DNA from: Mesorhizobium sp. B2-3-12
GTDB lineage: Bacteria; Pseudomonadota; Alphaproteobacteria; Rhizobiales; Rhizobiaceae
Assembly: GCF_006442205.1 (NCBI RefSeq)
Contig: NZ_VFVR01000004.1
Coordinates: 372,001-436,000 of the forward strand
Reading direction: 5' to 3'
DNA length: 64,000 nucleotides
The notes under the pieces were generated by a model that was not told the origin of the DNA, did no database searches, and saw only the letters and a program-made list of their open reading frames with translations. This document shows, piece after piece, positions 17,498 to 26,046 of this stretch. The position numbers and the translations under genes were made by a program. Positions within the stretch are counted from its first letter, which is position 1. Every line of letters starts with the position of its first letter.

Positions 17498-18406
17498 ATG
17501 GACCGGCTGCCGCCATTGAATGCGATCAAGGCCTTCGAGGTCGCCGCCCGCGCCGGCAGCTTCACCTTGGCCGCGAGCGAGCTTGGCGTCTCCTCGGCGG
17601 CGGTCAGCCAGCAGATACGCAATCTCGAAAACTGGTTCGGCAAGCAGCTGTTCGTGCGCACGGGCAATCGCATCGCGCTGACCGACGCCGGCCACGCCAT
17701 CTATCCACAGACGGCGCGGGCGCTTGGCGACATTGCCGCCATCGGCCAGCGCATGCTTGAAGGCGGCCTGAGGACGCGGCTTGTCGTCAGCGTGCCGTTC
17801 TCGCTGGCCGAGCTATGGCTGGCGCCGAGGCTGGCTCTCCTCCTGGATGCCTTCCCGCACATGGCGATCGACGTGCGCGCCGAGGATGACCCGATCGACC
17901 TGATGCGCCAGAACGTCGACCTGCGCATCAGCTATGGCGACTATCACTATCCCGGCCTGCGGATGGTCCGCCTCGTCCATGACGATGTGCTGCCGGTCTG
18001 CGCGCCGGAATTCTGGCATCGGCACGGCAAAGGCGATGCGGCTCTCACCGATTTGCATGAGAGCCTGTTCATCCACACCAACTGGGGACCGAACTATGCC
18101 TCGCACCCGAGCTGGGCCGATTGGTTCGCGGCATCCGGATCCAACCGGTCGCCCGACCCGTCGCAGGGGCGCCGCGTCGGCCTGTCAAGCCTGGCGATAG
18201 CCTCGGCTCGGTTGGGCCTCGGCATTGCCCTTGGACAGCGGGTGATGGCCCAAGCCGATCTGGATGCGGGCCGGCTGATTGCGCTCTCTTCCGTCTCGGT
18301 GCGCCTGGGGCACCCCTATTGCGCCTTCATGCCGCCGGCAAAGGCCGACCGTGCCGACGTCGCGGCTCTGGTTGGCCTGCTCGTGAAAGCGGCGCCCGCG
18401 ACCTGA
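17498..18406 (+). CDS. LysR family transcriptional regulator (GcvA-like)
   Basis: 302 aa with the characteristic RLPPLNAIKAFEVAARAGSF N-terminus of the GcvA/AmpR-type LysR branch, helix-turn-helix to about residue 60 and a LysR substrate domain beyond. It is divergent from the oxygenase gene with 113 bases between the starts, the usual arrangement of a LysR regulator and its target. The spacer is AT-rich around 17440-17490, where promoter elements are expected. A target function in amino acid metabolism would fit the oxygenase, but the effector is unknown. Confidence 0.9.
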   Translation: MDRLPPLNAIKAFEVAARAGSFTLAASELGVSSAAVSQQIRNLENWFGKQLFVRTGNRIALTDAGHAIYPQTARALGDIAAIGQRMLEGGLRTRLVVSVPFSLAELWLAPRLALLLDAFPHMAIDVRAEDDPIDLMRQNVDLRISYGDYHYPGLRMVRLVHDDVLPVCAPEFWHRHGKGDAALTDLHESLFIHTNWGPNYASHPSWADWFAASGSNRSPDPSQGRRVGLSSLAIASARLGLGIALGQRVMAQADLDAGRLIALSSVSVRLGHPYCAFMPPAKADRADVAALVGLLVKAAPAT

Positions 18407-18450
18407 GAAAAGGTCGGGGGCGCCGCGCGGAAACCGGGCCTGCGGGGGAG

Positions 18451-19605
18451 TCAGGTGGCCGGCTTCTGTGGGAGAGGCGAGATCGGCATTCCGGGGCCGA
18501 TCTTCTGCAGATTGCCAGTGATCACCTGGTCGCCTTCAGCGACGCCGCTGAGGATGGCGATCATGTCGCCATTGGTCGGCCCCAGCGAAACCAGCCGCTG
18601 GTCGACCGTATTGCCCTTGCCGACGACATAGACATATTTGCCGAGCTGGCTCGAGCCCAGTGCGACCTGCGGCACCATCAGCGCATCGGGCTGTTGTTTG
18701 ACGTGCAGCCGCACGCGGACATACTGGCCGGGCAAGAGTGTGAACTTGGCGTTGCCGATGGTGGCGCGTACGGTGATCGTCCCGGTCGAGTGATCGACCG
18801 TGTTGTCCATGAAGGTAAGTTCGCCCTTTTGGTGGGCTTCGGTCTCACCCGGAAGCAGGACCTCGACCTCGATCGGACCGGCAGCGCGCGCCTCTTCGAT
18901 CTGGGCCAGATCCGTCTCGCTCGGATTGAAGGTGACGTAGATCGGGTCGAGCTGCACCAGTGTGTTGAGCACGGTGCCGGCAACGCTGACCAGCGTTCCA
19001 ACCGAAGCCTGGTTGCGGCCCAGGCGTCCGGGGAACGGCGCGTGGATTTCAGCGTAGCTCAGATTGAGTTCGGCAGTGCGCACGGCAGCCTGGTTGAGCG
19101 CCAGCGACGCCTGCGCCTCGCGCAAGGTCGAGGTGCGCTGGTCGAAGCTGTCCTTGTCCAGGTAACCGCTCTTGGCGAGCTCGGTACCGCGGCCGAGATT
19201 GGAACGCGCATAATCGAGCGTCGCCGTATCGCGCTGAACCTGTGCCTTCGCCTGGTCGAGCGCCGCCTGGAAGTCATCGGGCGAGATCTTGTAGAGCATG
19301 TCGCCCTGCCGCACATCGGCGCCATCTTGCGCCGTCTGTTCCTGCAGGTAGCCGGGGACGCGCGCCTGCAGCGTGATGCGGCGGATCGGCTCGGTCCGCG
19401 CGGCGTAATCGAGGTAGATCGGGATCGTCTTCTTGACGACGCTCGCCACCGGCACCGGCATCACGAACGCGGCTGGAGCCGGCGTCGCCGCTCCGGCCGT
19501 GCCGGCGCTGAGTCTGAGGTTGCCCATGTCGAGCAGGTGGACGCTGGCCACCGAGATCGCACCCAGCGCGACAGCCGTTCCCAACGCGATTTTCCATTTA
19601 CGCAT
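18451..19605 (-). CDS. RND efflux transporter, periplasmic adaptor (membrane fusion protein)
   Basis: 384 aa adaptor of the AcrA/MexA/MexE class. It has an N-terminal signal/anchor segment without a lipobox Cys, then the barrel-sandwich halves flanking an alpha-helical hairpin (about residues 120-190) and a beta-barrel domain with GTITVRATIGN. It links the inner-membrane pump encoded immediately upstream (19621-22806; 15-base gap) to an outer-membrane channel. No outer-membrane channel gene is present here, so a TolC-like protein encoded elsewhere must be used. Confidence 0.92.
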   Translation of the reverse strand: MRKWKIALGTAVALGAISVASVHLLDMGNLRLSAGTAGAATPAPAAFVMPVPVASVVKKTIPIYLDYAARTEPIRRITLQARVPGYLQEQTAQDGADVRQGDMLYKISPDDFQAALDQAKAQVQRDTATLDYARSNLGRGTELAKSGYLDKDSFDQRTSTLREAQASLALNQAAVRTAELNLSYAEIHAPFPGRLGRNQASVGTLVSVAGTVLNTLVQLDPIYVTFNPSETDLAQIEEARAAGPIEVEVLLPGETEAHQKGELTFMDNTVDHSTGTITVRATIGNAKFTLLPGQYVRVRLHVKQQPDALMVPQVALGSSQLGKYVYVVGKGNTVDQRLVSLGPTNGDMIAILSGVAEGDQVITGNLQKIGPGMPISPLPQKPAT

Positions 19606-19620
19606 AGTAATTCTCCAATC

Positions 19621-22600
19621 TTATTCAGCCGCTTGCGCCAGGGGAGGGAAGGCGGTTTCGGCAGTTGGTTCAGTGTGTTGAGAAGCGGGCTCGTCGCCGC
19701 CGCGCCGTTCGCGCAGCTGTTCGATGACCGCGTAGAAGACCGGCACGAACACCAGCGACAGTATGGTCGCCGCCACCATGCCGCCAAACACGGTGGTGCC
19801 GATCGACTGACGGCTTGCCGCACCCGCGCCGGTGGCGATCATCAGCGGCACCACGCCGAGGATGAAAGCAAACGCGGTCATCAGGATCGGCCGCAGCCTC
19901 AGCCGCGCGGCTTCCATCGACGCCTCGACGATGCTGAGGCCTTCTTCGCGCCGCCGTCTTGCGAACTCGACGATCAGGATGGCGTTCTTGGCCGCCAGGC
20001 CGATCAGCATGACGAAGCCGATCTGCGAATAGACGTCGATCTGCATGCCGCGTACCCAAAGCGCGGCGAACGCGCCGAACAGGGCGAGCGGCACCGCCAG
20101 GAGCACCATGAACGGCATCGCCCAGCTCTCATACTGCGCCGCCAGGATCAGGAAGACGAAGACGATGGCGAGGCCGAAGACAACCGACGCGATCGAGCCC
20201 GCCTTGAGCTCCTGGAAGGTGATGCCGGTCCATTCGAAGCCGAAATCCCTGGGCAGTGCGGTGGCGGCGGCCCGTTCCATCGCGGCGACCGCCTGTCCGG
20301 ACGAATAACCGGGCGCGGCGCCGCCATTGATGGTGGCCGAGGCGTTGTTGTTGTAGTGCGGCACGGTTTCCGGGCCGACGAACGGAACCAGCTTGCCCAG
20401 CGTGCTGAGCGGCACCATTCCTCCGGAAGCATTGCGCACATAGAGCCGTGAGATATCGGCGGCACCCGCACGTGAATCCTTGTCGGCCTGGATGGTCACC
20501 CGGAAGGTGCGGCCGAACAGGTTGAAGTCGTTCACGTAGAGCGAGCCGAGATAGATCTGCAGCGTGTTGAAGACGTCGGGCAGGTTGAGGCCGAGCAGCT
20601 TCGCCTTGGCACGGTCGAGATCGTAGTTGAACTGCGGCGTCGAGGTCGAGAACGGCGAGAACAGCTGCTGCGGATTGATTTCCGGTTGCTTGCGCGCCTC
20701 GGCGATCACCGCTTGCGTGGCGTCGTTGAGGGCCGTGCTGCCGCGGCCGGTAAGGTCCTCGACAACGAATTCGAAGCCGCCCGTGGTGCCGATGCCGGGG
20801 ATGGAAGGCGGATCGAAGGAGAGCGCGAAGGCTTCCGGAATCTGCATCAGCTTGCCGCGCACGTCGGCGACGAGCTTCGATGCGCTCTGGTCGGGGCCAC
20901 GCTCCTCCCATGGCTTGAGGATGGCGAACTCGACCGCCGAGTTCGACTGCGCCGCACTGGTCAGGAAGTTCAGGCCACTGATCGAGCCGACGATGTCGAC
21001 ACCGGGCGTCGCCTGCAGGATATCGCGCGCCTTCTGGGCCACCGCATCGGTGCGCTCCAGCGAGGCGCCGTCCGGCAACTGGATGACGACGAAGAAATAA
21101 CCCTGGTCCTCGACCGGAAGGAAGGTCGAGGGCAGCTTTTGCCAGACGAAGTAGGTGGCGACCAGGCCGGCCGCGAACAGGCCGAGCATGATCCAGCGCA
21201 GCCGGATGAGAAAGCGCACGCCATGGGCGTAGGCATGTGACAGCCTGTCGAAGCCCGTATTGAACCAGCGGAACAGAACAAACTGCGTCTCGCCGCGATG
21301 GCGCAGGAAGGCGGCACTCAGCGCCGGGCTGAGCGTCAGCGAATTGAAGGCCGAGATGCCGACGGAGATCGCCACCGTCAACGCGAACTGGTTGTAGAGC
21401 TTTCCGGAAACACCGGGAATGAAGGCAACCGGCACGAACACGGCCATCAGCACCGCTGTCGTGGCGATGATCGGACCGGTGACTTCGGCCATGGCGGCTT
21501 TTGTCGCCGCCAATGGTTTCAGTCCGGCCTCGAGCTGTCGTTCGACATTCTCGACCACGACGATGGCGTCGTCGACGACAAGGCCGATCGCCAGCACCAT
21601 GCCGAGCAGCGAGAGCATGTTGAGGGAGAAACCCATCATCTCCATGACGACCAGCGTCGCCACCAGCGACACCGGGATGGCGATGGTCGGGATGATGGTC
21701 GTGCGCCAGCTCTGCAGGAAGATGAACACCACCGCCACGACGAGCACCAGGGCTTCGCCGAGCGTGATCAGCACGTCATGCATCGAGGCCGAGACGAAGC
21801 GCGTCGTATCGTAGTGCATCGCATAGTCGACGCCCTTGGGAAAACGCGCCGACAGTTCCTGCATCTTGTCCTTGACGCGCTGCTGCAGATCGAGCGCGTT
21901 GGAGCCGGGCATCTGATAGACGGCGAGCACCACGGTCGGGTCCTTGCCGAAGAAGGCCGACGACGAATATTGCAGCGCGCCGAGCTCGATACGGGCGACG
22001 TCGCGCAGCCGCACCAGCGAACCCGTATCGGTGTTGGCACGCACGACGATATCGCCGAATTCCTTGGGGTCGCTCAACCGCCCGACGGCATTGACCTGCA
22101 TTTCGAAGGCGGTGCCGGCAGGCGCCGGCGACTGGCCGATCTTGCCGGCCGCCACCTGGACGTTCTGCTCGGCGATGGCATTTTGCACATCGACGGCTGT
22201 GATGCCGAGATTGGCGAGCTTGTCGGGATCGAGCCAGACGCGCATCGAATAGCGCCGTTCGCCGAAGATCTGCACGTCGCCGACGCCCGGCAGTCGCTTC
22301 AGCGGATCCACCACCTGCAGATAGGCAAGGTTGGAGAGCGCCACAGGATCGACGGAATGGTCGGGCGAGGTCAGGTTGACGATGAGAACGAAGTTCGGGT
22401 TCTGCTTCTTGATCGTCACGCCGCCCTGGTTGACGATCGCCGGCAGCGAGGAGGCGGCCTGCGAGACGCGGTTCTGGACGTCGACGGCGGCGGTGCTCAA
22501 GGAATAGCCGACATCGAAGGTGATGGTGATGGTCGACGAGCCGTCATTGGAGCTTGTCGACGACATGTAGGTCATGCCCTGCACGCCGTTGATCTGCTGC

Positions 22601-22806
22601 TCCAGCGGCGTTGTCACCGTATCGGCCACCACTTGCGCGCTGGCGCCTGGATAGTGGGCGCTGACCACGACTTGGGGCGGCGTGATGTCGGGAAACTGCG
22701 AGACGGGCAGCAGGAAATAACAAATCGTCCCGGCGAGCACCATGATGATGGCGATCGCCGAGGCGAAGATCGGACGATGGATGAAGAAGTTTACCACGAC
22801 ACGCAC
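19621..22806 (-). CDS. RND multidrug efflux pump, inner-membrane permease (HAE1 family)
   Basis: 1061 aa, standard for AcrB/MexF-type pumps. The N-terminus FFIHRPIFASAIAIIMVLAG, the proton-relay Asp pair in LAIGLVVDDAIVVVENVER, and the Lys in GLAAKNAILIVEFARRR are all present. Two large periplasmic loops separate the two groups of membrane helices. It exports hydrophobic or amphipathic toxic compounds in exchange for protons. The start is GTG at 22806 (or GTG 22797) and overlaps the stop of the small gene upstream. Divergent TetR gene and operators indicate inducible repression. Confidence 0.95.
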   Translation of the reverse strand: MRVVVNFFIHRPIFASAIAIIMVLAGTICYFLLPVSQFPDITPPQVVVSAHYPGASAQVVADTVTTPLEQQINGVQGMTYMSSTSSNDGSSTITITFDVGYSLSTAAVDVQNRVSQAASSLPAIVNQGGVTIKKQNPNFVLIVNLTSPDHSVDPVALSNLAYLQVVDPLKRLPGVGDVQIFGERRYSMRVWLDPDKLANLGITAVDVQNAIAEQNVQVAAGKIGQSPAPAGTAFEMQVNAVGRLSDPKEFGDIVVRANTDTGSLVRLRDVARIELGALQYSSSAFFGKDPTVVLAVYQMPGSNALDLQQRVKDKMQELSARFPKGVDYAMHYDTTRFVSASMHDVLITLGEALVLVVAVVFIFLQSWRTTIIPTIAIPVSLVATLVVMEMMGFSLNMLSLLGMVLAIGLVVDDAIVVVENVERQLEAGLKPLAATKAAMAEVTGPIIATTAVLMAVFVPVAFIPGVSGKLYNQFALTVAISVGISAFNSLTLSPALSAAFLRHRGETQFVLFRWFNTGFDRLSHAYAHGVRFLIRLRWIMLGLFAAGLVATYFVWQKLPSTFLPVEDQGYFFVVIQLPDGASLERTDAVAQKARDILQATPGVDIVGSISGLNFLTSAAQSNSAVEFAILKPWEERGPDQSASKLVADVRGKLMQIPEAFALSFDPPSIPGIGTTGGFEFVVEDLTGRGSTALNDATQAVIAEARKQPEINPQQLFSPFSTSTPQFNYDLDRAKAKLLGLNLPDVFNTLQIYLGSLYVNDFNLFGRTFRVTIQADKDSRAGAADISRLYVRNASGGMVPLSTLGKLVPFVGPETVPHYNNNASATINGGAAPGYSSGQAVAAMERAAATALPRDFGFEWTGITFQELKAGSIASVVFGLAIVFVFLILAAQYESWAMPFMVLLAVPLALFGAFAALWVRGMQIDVYSQIGFVMLIGLAAKNAILIVEFARRRREEGLSIVEASMEAARLRLRPILMTAFAFILGVVPLMIATGAGAASRQSIGTTVFGGMVAATILSLVFVPVFYAVIEQLRERRGGDEPASQHTEPTAETAFPPLAQAAE

Positions 22807-23042
22807 GCCTCTCCGGCCGCTCTTGCCCGCCCGAAGGCGCTGGCGACCCTGGACAACTGGCCCTGCCCGTCACGGGAGACTTCCCGTGAACGCAGCAACG
22901 GCACTTCGCGACGCTGCCCATCGGCGAGCGAGCGCAACATTTTCTCGAAGGCGCGGGGGTCGACCCCATCTGCTTTCATGACCAGCCGGATCATCGGATC
23001 CCGGACGGCCTCATCTATGGTAAGATCGCGGCGCTGTGGCAT
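22791..23042 (-). CDS. Small conserved protein upstream of the RND pump
   Basis: 83 aa starting at an ATG with AAGGAG eight bases upstream. The segment LTIDEAVRDPMIRLVMKADGVDPRAFEKMLRSLA looks like a conserved short helical family that I recall from several rhizobia, always as a small hypothetical protein. No membrane segment is present. The stop lies inside the pump reading frame (16-base overlap), so its translation is probably coupled to the pump. It could be a small adaptor of the operon; the role is unknown. Confidence 0.65.
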   Translation of the reverse strand: MPQRRDLTIDEAVRDPMIRLVMKADGVDPRAFEKMLRSLADGQRREVPLLRSREVSRDGQGQLSRVASAFGRARAAGEACVSW

Positions 23043-23196
23043 TGGCCGGCTCCTTGTCTGTCGATTCGCAGCCCATGCTCGCGAACCGTTTTTCATCTCG
23101 TCACCGGCCGAAGCCGCATGATTGGCAATCTTTTCGTCCATCTCGATCTGGTAGGACCAGTTCACGACCTTGTTATTGACGACGGACGCTTTAGGT

Positions 23197-23237
23197 GTTA
23201 CCAGTAAGTAACATGCTGGAAGTTACAGACCGGTAAC
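23197..23237. promoter_or_regulatory. Paired TetR operators (GTTAC-N6-GTAAC, two copies)
   Basis: Two identical-architecture dyads, GTTAC-N6-GTAAC, lie at 23197-23212 and 23222-23237 with their centres 25 bases apart. They sit between the divergent efflux operon and TetR gene, 49 bases before the TetR start. The outer arms extend to GGTGTTACC and GGTAACACC. Two dyads of this kind are the usual binding platform for a repressor of the TtgR/AcrR kind. Confidence 0.8.
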
Positions 23238-23285
23238 ACCCTAGTCAAGAGGTGGCCGAGGGTTTTTTGGAAACGAAAGGAGATC

Positions 23286-23879
23286 ATGATGGCAGACGGC
23301 GTCGTGGAGCGCTCTCGTCCCCGGGATCGGATCCTGGAGACGGCACGCGACATGTTCCACAAGCACGGCATCAAGGGCGTCGGCGTCGACGCCATCACCG
23401 AGGCCGCCGGCACGAACAAGATGACGCTCTATCGTCACTTTGAGTCCAAGGACGAACTGATCGTCGAATGCCTGCGTGCCAACGCGTTGAAAGCTGGCTC
23501 GATGTGGGAGGCGTTCGAGGCCGAGCATCCGGGCGACAAACTCGCTCAACTTCACGCCTGGGTTCGCAAGGCCGCCGCCATGCTCAACACCGACGGCCGC
23601 GGCTGCGACATGGCCAACGCCGCCGCTGAGCTGACCGAGCCCGATCATCCGGCAAGGCGCGTGATCAAGGAACTCAAGGAAGCCCAGCGCGAACGCCTGG
23701 TCGGCCTCTGCCGGGATGCCGGCATCGGCCAGGCCGAGCTTCTCGCCGATACGCTGTCGCTGCTGTTCGAGGGCGCGCGGGTCAGCGTGCAGACCGTCGG
23801 TGCCGAGGGTCCGAGCACGCAGTTCGTGCGTATGGCGGAAGGGCTGATCGTTTCCTTCAGGGGAACCGCGGCAGGCTGA
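23286..23879 (+). CDS. TetR family transcriptional regulator of the RND operon
   Basis: 197 aa. An N-terminal TetR DNA-binding domain at about 12-60 includes the recognition segment TNKMTLYRHFESKDEL, followed by an alpha-helical ligand-binding domain. Start ATG 23286 follows AAGGAG. Divergent from the pump operon, it is expected to repress both directions through the dyads at 23197-23237 and to be released by pump substrates. Confidence 0.93.
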   Translation: MMADGVVERSRPRDRILETARDMFHKHGIKGVGVDAITEAAGTNKMTLYRHFESKDELIVECLRANALKAGSMWEAFEAEHPGDKLAQLHAWVRKAAAMLNTDGRGCDMANAAAELTEPDHPARRVIKELKEAQRERLVGLCRDAGIGQAELLADTLSLLFEGARVSVQTVGAEGPSTQFVRMAEGLIVSFRGTAAG

Positions 23880-23967
23880 TATTTGCCCGACTGCCGACGG
23901 CCGCGCGATCCCGTGGTCGAGGACTGGCGGAGCTGTGTGCGGCGGCGCTCGTGATTACGCTCAGACG

Positions 23968-24084
23968 AAAAAAGCCCGCTGCCGGGAGGAGGTGGCAGCG
24001 GGCTCGATTTCGAATGTGGCGCGGGAGGAGGTGCACCCCATTCAGCGTCGGCATCGCATCTGGGAGGAGTAGATGGCCGACAAC
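23968..24084 (-). ncRNA. Alpha-r14-type trans-acting sRNA with three anti-SD loops
   Basis: Read leftward, this 117-base stretch folds into three hairpins, each presenting a CTCCTCCC-type anti-Shine-Dalgarno loop. Hairpin 1 has stem GTCGGC/GCCGAC with inner ATCT/AGAT. Hairpin 2 is centred near 24024. Hairpin 3 has a perfect 11-base stem, AGCCCGCTGCC/GGCAGCGGGCT, followed by a T run and doubles as the terminator. This is the known architecture of the rhizobial alpha-r14 sRNAs (NfeR1/Smr14C in Sinorhizobium), which are 115-125 nt long and block ribosome sites of transport mRNAs. A promoter lies at the right distance. The 5' end is estimated. Confidence 0.85.
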
Positions 24085-24087
24085 CAA

Positions 24088-24116
24088 AACCTACGAGTTG
24101 CCCAATGATTCGGCAA
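24088..24116 (-). promoter_or_regulatory. Promoter of the anti-SD sRNA
   Basis: On the minus strand TTGCCG (24116-24111) and TAGGTT (24093-24088) are separated by 17 bases, placing the start of transcription at about 24081-24084, exactly where hairpin 1 of the sRNA begins. Confidence 0.6.
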
Positions 24117-24203
24117 CACTGAATTGTGCATAGCTGCTGTGCAGATTTGCCATGCCAATTATCATACAAATATGGGAACGCGGTTTGCCCAGGCCGCCCG
24201 GTC

Positions 24204-25224
24204 TCACTGGACCGGCACGTTTTCCCTGAAAATCAGTCGCGGCTCGATGAATTTGCGCGTGAGGTAGGGCGCCGACGATGCGATCGAGCCGAGCAGCTGG
24301 ATGACCGACTGTTCCGCGATCAGCCTGGCGTTCTGGTCGATGACGACGTCGGCGAGGTCGTCGACGAGATAGCCGCGCGTTTCCCTGGTCAGGTCGTGGC
24401 AGATGAACACCGGCTTGCGGTTGGGCCTGGCTTCGCGGATCGCCTTGGCAATGCCGGAGCGCCCGGCGCCGACGCAATAGATGCCGAGCAGTTCCGGTTC
24501 GTTGCGCAACGCCTTCATGGTCTCCGCATAGCTGGCGTCAGGCTCGTCATTGATCTCGACGGCACTGCTGACGGTGAGGTTGGGAAATTCCTCGCCAAGC
24601 ACCGAGCGGAATCCCATCTCGCGCTCTTCATGGCCGCGATAGGAGCGCGAGCCGACCACCATCGCCAGCCGCCCCTCGCGGCCGCCGAGGAAGCGTCCCA
24701 TCAAAAGGGCCGCCGTCCGTCCCGCCACGCGGTTGTCGATGCCGACATAGGCGGAGCGGCGCTGTCGGAATATCGGACACCAGCGTCACCAGGCGGATGC
24801 CGGCCTCGACCACGTCGCGCAGGATGTTGCGTGTCCTGGGATGGTCGACGGCGATGACACCGACGCCATTGGCCCGCAGCGACAGTTTTTCGACCGCCGT
24901 CTGCAGGGCATTGGGCGAGATGCCGGCTAGATTGTGGATCCGGCAGGACGCCACAAGCGGCAGGCGTGAGGCGTACTCCTCGATGTGCTTCGCCAGATCC
25001 TGCATGAAGGCGTTGGAGCCGATCGGCAGGAAGAATTCGAGGTTTGCGGGCTTCGAGGGCAGCGTTACCTGGTCGGCGACCGGCAGATAGCCGAGCTGCT
25101 TGGCGGCCTCCATGACACGTTGCCGGTTGGCCGCGCTCGCTCCGGGCCGATTGTTGAGCACCCTGTCGACCGTCGCGGTCGACAGCCCGCAATTCCTGGC
25201 GATGTCGGAGACGGTGGCCTTCAT
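24204..25224 (-). pseudogene. LacI family transcriptional regulator, frameshifted
   Basis: The first part (from ATG 25224) has a LacI helix-turn-helix (VSDIARNCGLSTATVDRVLNNRPG) and the start of the sugar-binding domain up to VSDIPTAP. The sequence then leaves frame and resumes in another frame from about 24755 with VGIDNRVAGRTAALLMGRFLGG, continuing to a normal C-terminus at 24204. Joining the two frames gives one ordinary LacI protein of about 340 aa, so a one-base change near 24755-24765 breaks the gene. It follows the ATPase gene of the sugar transporter and was probably its repressor. A sequencing error is the alternative explanation. Confidence 0.85.
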
Positions 25225-25251
25225 GCCGCGACCCTATGCGTCGATGCTCCC

Positions 25252-26043
25252 TCAGTGCCCCGGCTTGCCGTCGGCGAGGGCGTCGCGAATGTCCTTGTCC
25301 GACATGCCGGTGATGATGCGCTCGACTTCCGTCACGGTCGTCGTCTTCGGATCGATGTCGTCGGCGACCACCTTACCCCTGCGCATGACGACGATGCGGT
25401 CGACCACCTGGAAGACATGGTGGATGTTGTGCGCGATGAAGATGCAGGAATGGCCGGAATCACGCGCGTTGCGCACGAAGCTCAGCACCCCTTGCGTTTC
25501 GGCGACGCCGAGATTGTTGGTCGGCTCGTCGAGGATAATCAGGTCGCTGTCGAAATGCATGGCGCGCGCGATCGCCACCGCCTGGCGCTCGCCGCCGGAG
25601 AGCGAGCCGATCGGCGTCGTCGGCGGGATGTTCTTGGAGATGCCGACCTGCTTGAGCAGGTCGCGGGCGACCGTGTTCATCGCCTCCTGGTCCATGCGGT
25701 TGAGGAAGCGCGGCGGCTTGATCGGTTCACGCCCGAGAAACAGGTTGCGCGCGATCGACAATTGCGTGACCAGGGCGGAGTCCTGGTAGATGGTCTCGAT
25801 GCCATGTGCGATGGCGTCGCTGGTGCTACGCAAGGTGACCTTCTTGCCGCGAATGAAGATGTCGCCGCTGGTCAGCGGCACGGCGCCGGAGAGGACCTTG
25901 ATCAACGTCGATTTGCCGGCGCCATTGTCGCCCAGCAGGCCGACGATCTCCCGCTCGTTGACATGGAAATTGGCATCCACCAGCGCCTGTACGCGGCCAT
26001 AGGACTTGCGGATGTTGTGCATGCGGATCAATGGCTCGGCCAT
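25252..26043 (-). CDS. Sugar ABC transporter ATPase (single cassette, FrcA-like)
   Basis: 263 aa, one cassette: Walker A GDNGAGKST, signature LSGGERQAVAIARAM, Walker B LIILDEPTNNLG and switch His in IFIAHNIHH. Ribose- and fructose-type systems mostly use a double-cassette ATPase; a single-cassette form with this sequence style is known from FrcA of Sinorhizobium. It is 3 bases from the permease gene stop, so the two are cotranscribed. It energises uptake of a monosaccharide. Confidence 0.9.
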   Translation of the reverse strand: MAEPLIRMHNIRKSYGRVQALVDANFHVNEREIVGLLGDNGAGKSTLIKVLSGAVPLTSGDIFIRGKKVTLRSTSDAIAHGIETIYQDSALVTQLSIARNLFLGREPIKPPRFLNRMDQEAMNTVARDLLKQVGISKNIPPTTPIGSLSGGERQAVAIARAMHFDSDLIILDEPTNNLGVAETQGVLSFVRNARDSGHSCIFIAHNIHHVFQVVDRIVVMRRGKVVADDIDPKTTTVTEVERIITGMSDKDIRDALADGKPGH

Positions 26044-26046
26044 GGT

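Noticed and set aside
24073..24108. Eleven-codon rightward frame starting MADNQN with a good ribosome site
   Set aside because: It is the complement of the first anti-SD hairpin of the sRNA; the GGGAGGAG is the complement of the CTCCTCCC loop, not a ribosome site.
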